Assembly (NCBI GenBank): GCA_022559845.1
Contig: CM040126.1
Coordinates: 225,128,641-225,192,640 of the forward strand
Origin: Amorphophallus konjac
Taxonomy: Eukaryota; Streptophyta; Magnoliopsida; Alismatales; Araceae
Direction: 5' to 3'
DNA length: 64,000 nucleotides
Part shown: positions 44,849 to 55,994 of the stretch, piece after piece
How positions within the stretch are numbered: the first letter of the stretch is position 1
Layout of the letters: every line of letters begins with the position of its first letter
Notes under the pieces: model-generated
What the model was told of the DNA's origin: nothing
Database searches by the model: none
Seen by the model: only the letters and a program-made list of their open reading frames with translations
Translations under genes and position numbers: made by a program

Positions 44849-45624
44849 TCATGAATAGAATTTCTTGAGGTATACCCCATTCCATGGATATGTGAGCTCT
44901 ACTCCTTCAGAGTCTACCAATTTGTAAGCATTACCAGAGTAGACTTCTTTGACGATGAAAGGGCCTTCCCAATTTTCTTGAAATTTTCCTTTTAAACCGG
45001 TGGTTTTAGTGATCTTCCACTTTAAAACCAGTCACCTACCCTAAATTTTCTCTCTAGAACTTTCTTGGCATAATAACGTGCAATTCTCTTGCGATATACC
45101 TGAGCATGATCGGCCATGATCATCCGTTTCTCATCTAATAGTTCCAGCTGGGCTAAAAATTTTTCTCGGCGTTGCTCAGGATCGAGCTCGGGATCCAACT
45201 GCACTCTTAGTGAGGGGACGAATATTTCATATAGGAGTACCGCTTCTGTCCCGAAAGTAAGTGCGTACGGGGTTTGACCCGTAGGAGTACGAGCAGAAGT
45301 GTGGTAAACCCAGAGGGCCTCGATGAGGCGATCTGGCCAGTCTGAATAATGGTGAGATTTGCAGGTTTTCTTGATAATTCTGATGAGAGTTTTGTTTGTA
45401 GCTTCAGCTTATCCGTTTCCTTGTGGGTAGTATGGGGATGAATGATGCAAATTAATACCATATTTACCACACATGTCGTGGAGTTCATGGAATGTGAACT
45501 GTGGTCCGTTGTCGGTAACGATGTCACGGGGGATGCCGAACCTGGCGAGGATGTTGCGCTTGATAAACTTTACCACCGTTGCTACTTTGACTTCCGTGAA
45601 TGCCTCAGCTTCTGCCCACTTCAT
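44849..45624 (-). pseudogene. pol: Integrase catalytic core and C-terminal domain, element F
   Basis: MKWAEAEAFTEVKVATVV and FGIPRDIVTDNGPQF (second catalytic Asp), then LHHSSPYYPQGNG followed by AEATNKTL with the Glu. A TAA replaces the Gln of the NGQAEATNK motif. C-terminal module VYRKRIARYYAKKV, KFRVGDW; a one-base frame change near 45022 shifts into WKITKTTGLKGKFQENWEGP and NAYKLVDSEG, ending at TGA 44849-44851. Integrase joins element DNA to the chromosome; this copy is dead. Confidence 0.86.
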
Positions 45625-46650
45625 GAAATATTCTGTAGCGGTGAGGATGAAAGGTTTTTCTTCGGATTTCTCTGGTTCTATCCTCCAAGGGACTGACTAC
45701 GTCGAATGCCCACATGGCAAAAGGCCAAGGAGCTATAAGAGGGTGGAGTGAGGATGAAGGAGCGTGGACCTTGTCCGCATGGAGTTGGCATTTAGCGCAA
45801 TGACGGACATAACGGGCATAATCCTCCTGCATGGTAGGCCAATAGTATTGACGAAGGAGTTTCTGAGCAAGCATGCGGCCATTCACATGTCCACCGCATT
45901 CACCGGAATGTGCAGCTTCGACAACCGCACGGGATTTGGTCTCATCGAGACAGCAGAGGTAAACTCCACTAAGAGATTTACGGTGCAAGAGACCACCTAT
46001 GATGGCGAAGTGCTCCACAGCTCGACGAATGGCTCGTCGATCTGAGGCGGTAGCATAATCAGGGAAGGAGCCATCCCAGAGATAGTTCTCGATATCGAAA
46101 AACCATGGATTGCCGTCTTCAAGGTCAACCTCAGGTTCATGGGAGATGACATGGACTTGAGAGGAAGGCTCAGAGAACTGTTGAAACCAGGGATCTGAAT
46201 GTGAAGGGGTGTGCATTCTCTGCACGATGCCAGTGGATGACAGCTTTTCGTCGGGGATTGGAAGAGAAGATGCCAAAGATGCCAGGGCATCGGCTAGAAT
46301 GTTCCTAGGGGTGTGTACCAGGGTGGGCTTCCTAAACCATCGGACTACCCTGCCAACTAGGTCTTGGCACGGTTTCAGCTTCGGGTCCCGTGTTTGATAC
46401 TTACTGAGGGATTGCCAGAGTATAAGTTGGGAATCTCCGATGATCCGGAGCTCCTTAACTCCGAGGGCCAGTGCCATCTTTAAGCCAGTGAGGAGTGCCT
46501 CATATTCAGCCACATTGTTTGTGGCAGGGAAGGTTAATTGACAAGCACGGGGAATGATGATACCTTCTGGGGACTGCAGAACGGCTCCGACTCCACAGCC
46601 CTTGGAATTGAATGCACCATCGAAGTAGAGAATCCACGAAGGTTCACCAT
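45605..46650 (-). pseudogene. pol: Archaeal-type RNase H and integrase N-terminal part, element F
   Basis: The second RNase H typical of Tat elements: WILYFDGAFNSKGCGVG with Asp, NVAEYEALLTGLKMAL with Glu, IIGDSQLILWQ with Asp, RNILADALASLAS with the last Asp. Then the integrase zinc domain (VEAAHSGECGGHVNGRMLAQ, YYWPTM, CAKCQLHADK) and the first catalytic Asp in FAMWAFDVVSPLE. The frame then runs out of phase near 45650. Having a second RNase H beside the usual one separates Tat from chromoviruses. Confidence 0.87.
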
Positions 46651-46861
46651 CTATAATGGCTCCTAACTCTTTGTCCGGGAAACTCTCATCGACAGGGGAG
46701 AATGTAGGGAGTGGATGATGGGCAAGGTGCTTGGCGATGGCGTGCCCCTTGACCGCCTTCTAACTGACGTAGGTGATGTCGAATTGATTGAGAAAACTTT
46801 GCCATCTCACAAAATGATTAGTTAAGGTAGGCTTTTCTAGCAAGTACTTGATTGGGTCCAT

Positions 46862-47197
46862 TCACGTCAAGAGCTTTACTTCATGTGCGAGGAAATAATA
46901 CTTTAGCTTTTGGGCGACCCAAACAACGGCCGCGCAGGTCCTTTCCATGGCAGTGTACCTCTGCTCAACATCATTGAACAACTTGGACAAATAGTATACT
47001 GCGCATTCCCTTTTGGCATCGTCATATTGGGCCAATACTACTCCAACAGATTCATCAGTGGTAGAAACATAGAGCAATAGAGGCTGACCCAGGACCGGGG
47101 GTGCCAGAACGGGAGGATTTAAAAGGTAACTCTTCAGATCATCGAAGGCCTTTTGACATTTGTCATTATAATCAAATTTAGCCTCTCCTTTTAACAT
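46862..47197 (-). pseudogene. pol: RNase H (gypsy-type), element F
   Basis: FDYNDKCQKAFDDLKSYL, then PLLLYVSTTDESVGVVLAQ (Asp replaced or shifted in the usual YLAVS/SDxAVG motif, as in other Tat copies), YTAMERTCAAVVWVAQKL with Glu, and YFLAHEVKLLT. The frame ends at 46862. Upstream, the RT-RNase H connection holds further stops. Confidence 0.8.
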
Positions 47198-47338
47198 GTC
47201 GTAGAAGGGCTTGCATCGCTGAGAATGGTGAGATATAAATATCCTAATAAATTGAAAACGCCTGATTAGAGCACGGACCTCTTTGATGTTCTTGGGAGAG
47301 GCATCTCGGCAATGGCCTTAGCTTTATTAGGGTCGATC

Positions 47339-47940
47339 TCAATTCCTACTGACAATGAACCCTAAAAGCTTACCTGAAGAGACCCCGAAAACACATTTCT
47401 TGGGGTTCATTTTAAGTTGGTGCTCCCGCGACCGTTGGAGAACTGCTCGGAGGATCTCTGCATGGCCACTCCTAGTCTTGGATTTAACCAGAATGTCGTC
47501 CACGTAAACTTCCATATGGACGTGCATCATGTCGTGGAAGATGGCCATCATCGCCCTTTGATATGTTGCCCCTGCGTTCTTTAATCCGAAGGGCATGACG
47601 ACGTAGCAGTAAGTCCCCCACTGAGTGGTGAAAGAAGTTTTCTCCTGGTCTTCTTCCGCTAGGCGGATCTGGTTATACCCCGAGAAACCATCAATGAAGG
47701 AGAGCATCTCATAGCCGACGGTGTTGTCTACCAGACGTCTATGTGTGGAAGAGAAAAATTGTCCTTTGGGCAAGCACGATTAAGGTCACGGAAATCTATG
47801 CAAATGGGGACCCTACCGTCCTTCTTTGTAACAGGGATGATGTTAGCTACCCATTGCGGATATAAAACAACCCTGATAAACTTGGCCTTATGGAGCTTGT
47901 CCACTTCTTCTTTGACTTTGAGTGTGAGCTTCGGGTGAAG
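47339..47940 (-). pseudogene. pol: Reverse transcriptase core, element F
   Basis: In another phase at 47774-47940: ANIIPVTKKDGRVPICIDFR and LNRACPKDNFSLP. Then MLSFIDGFSGYNQIRLAEED (first catalytic Asp), YVVMPFGLKNAGATYQRAM and MEVYVDDILVKS with the intact Asp pair. The frame changes near 47740, before the first catalytic motif, splitting the domain. Confidence 0.88.
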
Positions 47941-49097
47941 TCATCTTAATTTCTGTTTGACTGCTCGAGCATCGGGTTTCAGGACCAAACAATGTCCTAC
48001 CAGAGACGGGTCCAGACCCGGCATGTCCTTGTAAGACCAAGAAAAAGCATCGGGAAATTCTTTGAGAACCGTCACAAGAGCAGCTTCCTCCTCATCAGTC
48101 AAATTGGCACTTATCAATATAATCTTTGGATCATCCTTGGTGCCGATGTTGATTTCTCTGGTGGATTCATCAACGGAAACATTAGGCTCATCAAATCTCT
48201 TGGTTCCGTCAACGAAGGAAGCTATGGGATCATTACCATCCTCTAATGGCTCTTCTTCTTCTGCATCATCACCATCTTCTAAGACATACACCCCTATACC
48301 GTCATCTACTGAAGATCCATCTAGTTCAACTGCCCCTAGGGAAATGGGAGAAGATGCAAATTCAGAGACCTGACAGAGCTGCGCGCATTTACCAGCCAAC
48401 TGGCTAATATATCGCGCGGGAACCTGACGGACACTAGCCTTCTTGGAAGGAAAAGATGCTATGTACAGACCTGGACTTAACCTAGACTCTACCCTACTAT
48501 GTACAAGGGGAGTTTGTGGAAGTGGGTTCAAGGTGGAAAGTGTCGGCCCTTGGCCGAGGGAACCATTTTCCAATGAGGCCGTTTCTTCAATAGTGAGCTC
48601 GCAAGCCCATGTTTGAGAATCAGTGTTTTTTTTTGGTGGTCATGGGTGAAGGTACACACCCTATGGGCGGGTTGCCCCATGATCGGATGAGTGAGGAGCG
48701 GAGGAAACGGGGGGTGAAATAGGAAGGGAATGAAAAGGACAGGTGTGGGCCTGTTTGAAGCATGGAAGATGCCTGAGGAGGAAACCTCATCAGGGGGTTT
48801 ATCCAGATGAAAGAGGGAGAGGAGGCCAAAGTCCTCCTCGAGTGGTAAATCGGGTGAGATTTCTTTTCGCTGAGAGACCTCAGACTCTTCTCTTGACTCC
48901 TGCCGAGTTCCTGGCTGAACTGGCCCTATGACAAAGCGACCATAAACTAAACCCTCGCCATGAGTACCCTTGGATGGCTCTTCTGGAGAGTAACCCAAAC
49001 CTGCCCGACCTCTAGCGACCTTGAGCTTTCTCTTGTGTGTGGGACCTTGTTCGAGCTGACCTAAGCCCCTACCCATGGTGAAGCCCATCCTGGCCAT
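47941..49097 (-). pseudogene. pol: G-patch-containing linker and RT N-terminal region, element F
   Basis: MARMGFTMGRGLGQLEQGP at 49097 is the G-patch-like motif that Tat elements carry between protease and RT. The 47941-48573 frame has the acidic linker (VYVLEDGDDAEEEEPLED) and SANLTDEEEAALVTVLKEFP, FAWSYKDMPGL-type text (here FSWSYKDMPGLDPSLVGH), the entry to RT. Stops separate the two frames (TAG/TGA between 48480 and 48573). Confidence 0.78.
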
Positions 49098-49250
49098 GAT
49101 TTCTCATCCTTTATCGGGAGGGATATTGGAATGTGCAATTGGCCGAGGAAGGTAGGGGGAATCGGGTGGACTTAAGGCAGAGGGCCCGACGGCACCCTCT
49201 ATGGAGAGAACGGGTTTCTTACCCTTATCTAGAATGGTCATGAACGGAAT

Positions 49251-49778
49251 CTACTTGGAGGTAATGGCATTGAGAGTTTCCACCAACGGGATACTCTTGA
49301 TTTTGATCACCCTACCATCGTAAGGGAACTTGAAACATTGGTGGGCTGTTGATGGGATTCCGAGGGTTTGCTCAATCCAAGGCCGTCCTAAGATGGCCTT
49401 ATATGCAGGGTTGACATCTAGGACAAAGAAGTCCGACGTCATAACCATTGGACCTAGGCCGAGTTGTAGGGTCACCTTCCCTTTTGCGCACCTTTTTGAA
49501 TTATCATAGGTTGAGATGGTAGTGCATACCTCCTCTAAGTTCTTTTCCTAGAGGCCAATTTTCTTGATGGTCTTCATGGGACAAACATTAATTGATGCTC
49601 CCGTATCGATGAGGGCAGAGTCGACCTTGACTCCATTGAGAGAGATTGTGAGGCACAACGGGAGTGACCTGCTTTCTGGAAAAGCAAGGTCCTTATCATA
49701 GAATGAAATAGATGGTCTGCATGTAATGGCCATGATGGCCTCGGTCACACCACTTGCCGGAAGATCTTCATTGACCAT
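49251..49778 (-). pseudogene. pro: Aspartic protease, element F
   Basis: SLNGVKVDSALIDTGASINV holds the catalytic DTGAS; then MTSDFFVLDVNPAYKAILGR gives the second half (AILGRPW). A stop near 49548 splits it. The protease would cut Gag and Pol in the particle. Confidence 0.85.
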
Positions 49779-50418
49779 AATTTTCTAGAGGAATTGAAGC
49801 AAGGTGGCTTGGTGTGACAGAGATTTCCTAAGGAGCTCCAAGATGGAAACCTTAGCTGGGGTCCTATCCAGATGCTGGAGAATGTCGTACTCCGCGGGAG
49901 GGCTTTGAGAATTGACCCCTTCCTCTGGCTGGGATGGCCTTTGGGATGGGAGAATGATGCGGTTCCGGAGAGTGACATTGACCGAAGCTTCTTTCGGGTC
50001 ATCATGTTCCAAAGGTTTTGGGCGAATGAGCTTTAAAGGAGCTAGAGATCCAAATATGTATGAGAGAGAGGCTGAACTGTCTCCAGAGTCAACCGGAGAA
50101 GGAGAAGGGACTGTTTTTGGCTGAGGTGGCTTAAGGAGGACCAGGGGGCGCTCCTGTACTGACTGAGCTTTTGGAAAGACAGCGTTCTTGGCACGACATT
50201 TGAGGAGGGTTGATCAAGGTGAGTGGCTTTTGGGTGACACTTAGAGACTGGCTGGATGGTGGTGAAACCAGATTTCAACATTTGGTGAACATGTTGACAT
50301 CCGCCCATGGTTCATTAGCTTCCACTTCTATCTTCTCGTACCAGCCCGGGAATCCTTCAACACCCCACATCTGGGTCCTTTTGAGCACCCATGGTTCCAT
50401 TCCAATGACGGTGTTCAC

Positions 50419-51727
50419 CTACTCATTCTGGCTTGAGCTCGAGGGATCTTTGGCTGACTGATGTGTTGGCAGTGGGTTATGCACTATACCGAGGTCCCGG
50501 TTGGGCTTCTTGAGGTTGGCGATAGCTTGCTTCACATCCGCCCAATTGATTCTCCCCTCGTCATTCATATCATATACCCAATCCCGGAATTGAAAGCAGT
50601 TGAATATATCATGGCCGGGAGTCTGGTGATATGGGCAATATCGGGAGGTGTCGACATTGGGATGGACCCGATCTCGTTGAGGGGGAAGCTGAATAGATTC
50701 TGAGGACATAAGGGCAAAGAAGACGTCACCTAAAGTTTCAGGAAACAGAGGATAAGAAGCCCTTTTTGGCCTAGCGGAGCCGTAGCTTTGAGCTGGAGGG
50801 ACGTTGGCATAAGGCTTGGAATTACCTTGCCCCTGGTTAGCTATAGCCTGAGTGGGATGGAAGACTTGGCGATTGTTAGGCTTGAAAGGTTGGCTAACCG
50901 CATTGACCCACTCATTTATCGTGACACCCTCGATGGTGGGGACGGCTGGGGTTTTCCTACTCTTGGTACGAGGCTCGAAAAAGGGAGGCAAGGTAGAATC
51001 CCTTACATGGGCTTGAACTATCCGAGCTTGATTGTAGAGTTGGTGAAAGGTGTGGAGCTTACTAAACATTAGAATGGCCCTAAGTTGAGGAGTGGCATTG
51101 TTCACCAGCATAGTGACGGCCTGAGACTCGGGGATGAGAACCTATGTTCTAGAAGCCATGATCCTCCAACAATTTGCAAAGTTAATGAAGTCCTCGTCGG
51201 GCTTCATTTTCTCCATGACTAGGTCAAACAATGTAGGAGAAATGGAGGACATGTGACCAAAGTAAGCGAGAAATCGCTCGGAGACTATGTAAAAGTTGAT
51301 GAGATCAATAGCTGGCAAGGAAGCAAACCAACGTAGGGCCTCGCCCTCAAGGGATTTTTGAAATAGATGGACTAATAGAACCCGATCGTGGAGCCATTGA
51401 TGGGAATCCATAAGGAAGTCCAAAAGGTGATGATGAGGGTCGGTGGTGCCATCATATCTCCTATACTTAGGAGCCTTGAATCCGGGTGGAAAGTAAGCAT
51501 TAGGGAGCTTGCAATACTGGGCTAGCGAGTGGGGACGTGAGTTCGGCATACTCTCGGACACCGCCTGCCGAATGTAGCTTTGAATCTCCTACCGGAGTGA
51601 TGGGTCCATCCCTTTCACCGGGGCACCCATGGTAGGTGGAATTGGAGGTGAATGACCCCTTTGTGGAGCTATTGGGTAGCTGAATTGGATTGGACTTTCG
51701 GGAGTGGGTCGGCTCGTGGACCCTTGG
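50419..51727 (-). pseudogene. gag: Gag main domain, element F
   Basis: MPNSRPHSLAQYCKLPNAYF, FKAPKYRRYDGTTDPHHHL, GEALRWFASLPAIDLINF and LVMEKMKPDEDFINFANCWR are the Tat Gag core, continued by MLVNNATPQLRAILMFSKLH after a TAG at about 51140. The zinc-binding text CPYHQTPGHDIFNCFQFRDW lies near 50590. Another TAG interrupts SLR(Q)EIQSYIRQ near 51588. Gag forms the particle. Confidence 0.85.
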
Positions 51728-51732
51728 AAGGG

Positions 51733-51976
51733 TGTCACGCCCCGTACTCTATACCGTCGAGGTATTATCCGCTTTGGCCTACCGGCCTCACGGTTTTATC
51801 CATTTTTAACAGTGATCGGCTCCAGAATGGGGGACTTCCCGGGCAGGTCACCCATCCCAGTACTACTCCCCATTAAGCACGCTTAACTTCGGAGTTCTTT
51901 CCAAGAACTGAGCCGATACTTGAAAAGGCGCCTCGATGATATAGAGTACAACTTAGCTATATTTGAGGGTGTTACA
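51733..51976 (-). mobile_element. Solo Cassandra LTR with 5S rRNA-derived promoter, inside F gag
   Basis: 244 bp between AAGGG duplicates (51728-51732 and 51977-51981). On the minus strand it starts TGTAACACCCTC and ends CGGGGCGTGACA. The middle carries the conserved 5S rRNA half: ACTCCGAAGTTAAGCGTGCT (box A), AGTAGTACTGGGATGGGTGA (intermediate element and box C), then CCTGCCCGGGAAGTC. Cassandra LTRs are defined by this 5S module. No internal domain or second LTR is present, so recombination left a solo LTR. It splits F's gag. Confidence 0.93.
51828..51900 (-). ncRNA. 5S rRNA-derived module of the Cassandra LTR (not a 5S gene)
   Basis: Box A GAAGTTAAGCGTGCTT and box C GGATGGGTGACC match plant 5S rRNA, so RNA polymerase III factors could bind. 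The 5' third and the terminator of a real 5S gene are absent. Confidence 0.8.
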
Positions 51977-52332
51977 AAGGGAGTCTGAACACGTGGAGGT
52001 GTGTGATGTGGAGACATGTGTGGGACGGCCGGAGCCTTCCCACGGGAAGCCATTATGGCCAATTCTGCGGAAGTGTAGCGGGATAGCACGTTCATCAACT
52101 CTTGATCCTCGTGCGGAGAGAGTGTAGGAGCCCTCGGGCTACCATGGTCATGGTCACTCGGCGAAGAAGCTAAGTCGGCGTGGATGGCCTCATTTGATGT
52201 GGCCGAAAACATGCCTATAAAGGCATCCAGATGATCATCCTCTATTGAAAATAGAGGATTGCCCCTAATTCCGGACTCAAATTGGGGAGGAAATTCCTCC
52301 TCATAACCCAGATTTGTATAAACTCTCTCCAT
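51977..52332 (-). pseudogene. gag: Gag N-terminal part, element F
   Basis: MERVYTNLGYEEEFPPQFES at 52332, then an acidic and Ser/Pro-rich segment (SPSDHDHGSPRAPTLSPHED) and LMNVLSRYTSAELAIMASRG up to the Cassandra insertion at 51976. The start is the first ATG after the leader. Its link to the Gag core is by position and by the continuing Pro-rich text beyond Cassandra. Confidence 0.65.
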
Positions 52333-53203
52333 CCTAAACCAATTATTAATTGGTTTAGAATAAATAAAATAAAACGTTTAGGGGGGAGAGTATTTCCACA
52401 CAACAAAGTGGTGACCACAATCAACGTCCCAATTTTTTTTCTTTTTTCTCTTTTCACTTTTTTTGTCTTTCTTTTGTTCACTCGAGAAGAGAAGGGAACT
52501 AGGGGCATGGGATGAGCTCCGGGAGCCTAGTAGAAACCTCTCACTCAAAACCCAAGGTGATCTACGGGGACTTTCGATGGTACAACCTGCCTAGCGACCG
52601 TGTTGGAATCCACGATTTGCGAGGACTCACGGAGGTTCCCGAATGGACTGAACCAATTGCACCAGAGTGGGAATCCTCAGGTGAAGGGTTCAATTCCACA
52701 GGGAGGGTTTCCTAACAAGGGTGATGCCGACTCTTCCTAAACCCAACCACATTACTTAACTTGTAGAGATTAATCACACAATACACAAGCAAACTAGCAG
52801 AGAAAGAACACTGTTACAGGGAAACACAGGAAGAGGACAGAGGGCAGCCAAAGTGATGGCCGTCCACAAACATGGGTGGCCAGGTCGAGTGTCGCCCATA
52901 GGGGATGGTGGCCTGAGTGGTGGCCTCCTAGCAAGGAAGTGGGCGGATAGGTCGAGTGTCGCCTGGGGCCCAGGGTGGCCAAAGTTCTGGTCGCCCAGCA
53001 GATGGCCTAGGCTGCCACTGGGTTGGTCGCCCAGGGGCTAGGCGGCCAGGAGTCTGGCCTCCTTCTGTCCGACTTTCAGAAGATGTAAAACAGAGCTACG
53101 AAAACTAGACTAATGTAAATGCATGGATCAACTAATCTTGGACTTCAAGCATTAGGAGCTTACAGTAGGCAATAGAGAGTCCCACCGTGATCGCCACTTC
53201 ACT
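52333..53203 (-). other. 5' leader of element F with hairpin array and primer-binding site
   Basis: Untranslated leader between 5' LTR and gag. GGCGGCCA/TGGCC-type hairpins fill 52845-53070 (examples GGTGGCCAAAGTTCTGGTCG, TAGGCGGCCAGGAGTCTGGC). A primer-site candidate at 53177-53196 reads TGGCGATCACGGTGGGACTC on the minus strand, like the TGGCGACTCCGCTGGGGA sites of Ogre/Tat elements. No gene seen. Confidence 0.65.
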
Positions 53204-54263
53204 TGTAGGCGCCCGGATAGTGCGATGAAATGCGGTTGTGTGTGTGTGTTAGTGGGCGGATGGAGATTGTCTCCAAGGTACCTACAGAGGAACAAACAAA
53301 GAAAACGTTAGAACGTCATGATCGCCAGAGGTGTTTCCCTAAACCTCACGGGGGTGATGATCATGGGGAGATAATCCAAATAGGGAGATGATGGGTTTCC
53401 TATTCCTTGTCCTCGGCCGGCCAAGGGCAAGGAGCCCTGCTATATCCCTTATGCTGAAGTCCTGCAACGTAGCTCAAAGAAAGAAGAAAAAGAAAGCCAT
53501 TAGTAAAACGAAATGTGTAGTATCTACTCTAATGGAACGAACAGAATGGGAATGATGGTGGCAAGGTTACCTGGGGGTGGTGGGAAGGAGGGATGGCCGA
53601 GGCTTTCGACCACCCACCTTCCCGTTTGTTTTGGGAAGAAATTTCTAAGTGTAGGAGCTAAGGGATTACCCTACATGCGGTGTACTTACCTGGAAGCCGT
53701 GATGCAAGTAGGAAGTAGGAACTAAGGAGTTCAAACCAAGCAAGGGAAGCAGGAGGAAGACGATCGATGCGACTCTTCTCGCCCTCCCAGAGGAACTCCA
53801 CAATGGCTTCCACCTCGATCCCCCCCGAAAATGGCCTCCACCCCCCTTTCCACATTGGAGAGCGAAATTTTTTTCCATTGAGCCCGGAGTTTCAAATCGT
53901 GGGGAAAGATCATGCAGCCGGGGGGAAGAATGTGCCCACGAGCTGGGCCACGTTCTCTGACCGAGTAAACAGAAGAGGGCGGCCAAGTCTTTGGCCTCCT
54001 TGAAGGGGAGGGCGGCCAGGCGGATGGCCACAAAGCAGGGGAGGGCGTCCATCGCCTTGGCCACCCAGGACTGGGGGCGGCCAAGTCTTTGACCGCCCAG
54101 ACCATGCTCTTTGGGCCCCTTAAGTGGACGAGGCCAAATAGCTTTAAGGCTACGGGCTGGGCTTTAAAACTCAAAACATCGGTAAAACAAGTACCACAAC
54201 TAAGCGTCATTCACACGAAGGTCCATTGGGGATCCGCGGGATGTCCAAAATTAGGCGTCTACA
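53204..54263 (-). repeat. 5' LTR of element F
   Basis: Starts TGTAGGCGCCCGG on the plus strand, ends GGCGTCTACA. It is 31 bp longer than the 3' LTR, mainly through one additional AGGGCGGCCAAGTCTTTGGC unit near 53975-54007. Confidence 0.92.
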
Positions 54264-55853
54264 ACCACGATCACGGAACTCACGCGAATATGACCCTCTG
54301 CAGTCATAGGACTCACGCGGTATAAAATGCACCACGGGCATGCAAGCCATGTGGAACTAGGCTAAGTGAATATGACCAAACCTGTCGTAGGAAATCTATA
54401 AGCCTCGTATTACGTGAATCCATTCTCGGGCGACCACAGCCCTCACAAGGCCAAAATGGCCCAAATTTCATGGGTTGATATGAATAAAATACTAATTTCT
54501 TTGTTCTGGGGTGAAAACCAACGTATGAGACTCGAACGACTGAAAAGCCCTCATCCCGATCGACCTAGGCCATAGGTCGGTTGACCTGCCCAGCAAGGGT
54601 CGGTCGACAGGCCAAGAATGGGTCTGTCGACCAGCTAGGAACACGGTTACGGACCTGGCAGTGTTATGGTAGTCGCGGTCTCCCGAAGGACCGCGATCAG
54701 CCAGGTCACGGTTGGTCATGCAACCGCGACCATGACCGCCTCACTACAGACTTCATAGATGAACGCGGTGTCTGTTCACACCGTGTCCCACATCTAGAGG
54801 CTTAAAGCGGTCGAGAAGCCAACCACGATCATGTTCCGTTCTGGACCCTCGCAAACCCAGTGCGAATTCATCCATTCCACGTCCCATTCATCTTGAACAA
54901 AGGGGAAAACATACAAGAACTCTACATATGCCTTCCACACTCTGGAAGGACTCAAAAACACAAAGGAAAGACCAAGAAAGAGGGCGATTCCATCAATTGC
55001 CCAAACACGCACCCATGCCACACACATAGCACATTCGGCCTCATCCCGGCCTCAAATCGTGAGAAAACTCATCCAAAGCAAGGGGAAGCACTCCCCGACA
55101 TGCCATTAGCTAGAAATCAAGCATTTAAATCAAAAATCGCCGCCCAAATCGGCGGATTCGTCTCACACCCCGAAACATGCAATTTAGCCCAAATAAAAGG
55201 AAAACCCGCTCAAACTCGCCCCATTCGGCATATAATCATGGGAAAACACAGTACAAGGGTTAGGGATCCGTCCCCCCTATCTCTTTCGAAGAAACCATGC
55301 GAATCCGACGTCGATTCGCACTGAAAATATGTCTTTCCATGGCCAGTTCTTCATGAAATCTCAAAAATCCTCCACCACGATGCCACCTCCCGTTCCACGC
55401 TCTGGTTCTCGCCACTCGTTGCCCGCGCCATCCTCCACCTCGCCCATCAGTCCTCCCCGTCGCCTGCCGACGAAGAAGAGGGAGAGACGTGAGAGTGAGA
55501 GGGAGAGAGAGTGTGAGTGAGAGAGGGGGAGAGAGCGTGAGTGAGAGAGGGGGAGCGTGACGAGAGTGAGAGGGGGAAAATAAGGGGGAGGCATTTTAAA
55601 ATAAAATTTTATTTTATTTTCCTCTTCTCTATTTTTTGAAATTTCTAAATAACTCCGAAAAAATCTTGAAAAATTCATTCTGACCCGAAAAAAGTCAAGA
55701 AAAAAGATAGGCCACTCCACACGCCGCCATAGACCCAAAATAATCCACATACCTACCTTTAAGGGTATTATAATCTGATATTAAAATCTGAATTCAATAC
55801 AGATATGATCCGCAACCCATGGAAATACGATCCGAAAGCCCAGGGACATGACA
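54264..55853 (-). repeat. 3' LTR of element E, second piece
   Basis: Resumes with ACCAC then GATCACGGAACTCACGCG, matching 63875 onward in the right LTR, and ends GGGACATGACA at 55853. It contains a hairpin cluster (54560-54760) and a GA-rich tract (55485-55580) that reads as a CT-rich leader on the minus strand. A 154-codon plus-strand frame at 54860-55324 has no recognisable domain. Confidence 0.88.
54560..54760. repeat. Hairpin cluster in LTR E
   Basis: Contains GTCGCGGTC, 8 nt, GACCGCGATC (near 54673), and TCGACC/GGTCGA pairs such as GATCGACCTAGG...AGGTCGGTTGACC. Confidence 0.75.
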
Positions 55854-55868
55854 GTCCTCCCCCCTTGT
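55854..55868 (-). promoter_or_regulatory. Polypurine tract, element E
   Basis: Minus strand ACAAGGGGGGAGGAC next to the 3' LTR; the same tract and the following GAAATTTCATCCTCGAAAT are shared with element B (15345-15380). Confidence 0.82.
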
Positions 55869-55994
55869 AGAAATTTCATCCTCGAAATATAGGACATGCA
55901 TAGAACTCATGGGGAAGAACTCAACCAACGGGAAAGATCTCGCAATCACTGCACAATCATCTTCTCAGCACACATCATCCTCTGAGGAACACTG

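Larger units (their letters stand above)
35137..54263 (-). mobile_element. Ty3/gypsy element F, Tat/Ogre type, 19.1 kb, with antisense genes
   Basis: LTRs 35137-36165 (1029 bp) and 53204-54263 (1060 bp). Target duplicates ACCGC (35132-35136) and ACCAC (54264-54268) differ by one transition. Order on the minus strand: leader with hairpins, gag, protease, G-patch linker, RT, RNase H, a second archaeal-type RNase H, integrase, then a long 3' region holding two plus-strand genes. Dual RNase H, large size and antisense extra genes are hallmarks of the Tat lineage. All coding parts are broken. The LTRs differ clearly, so it is older than B and probably older than A. Confidence 0.93.

Noticed and set aside
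51828..51900. Functional 5S rRNA gene
   Set aside because: Only the internal promoter half is similar; it lies within a 244-bp Cassandra LTR bounded by target duplicates.
54860..55324. 154-codon frame in LTR E
   Set aside because: Lies in LTR promoter-side sequence; no domain, composition like neighbouring non-coding LTR.
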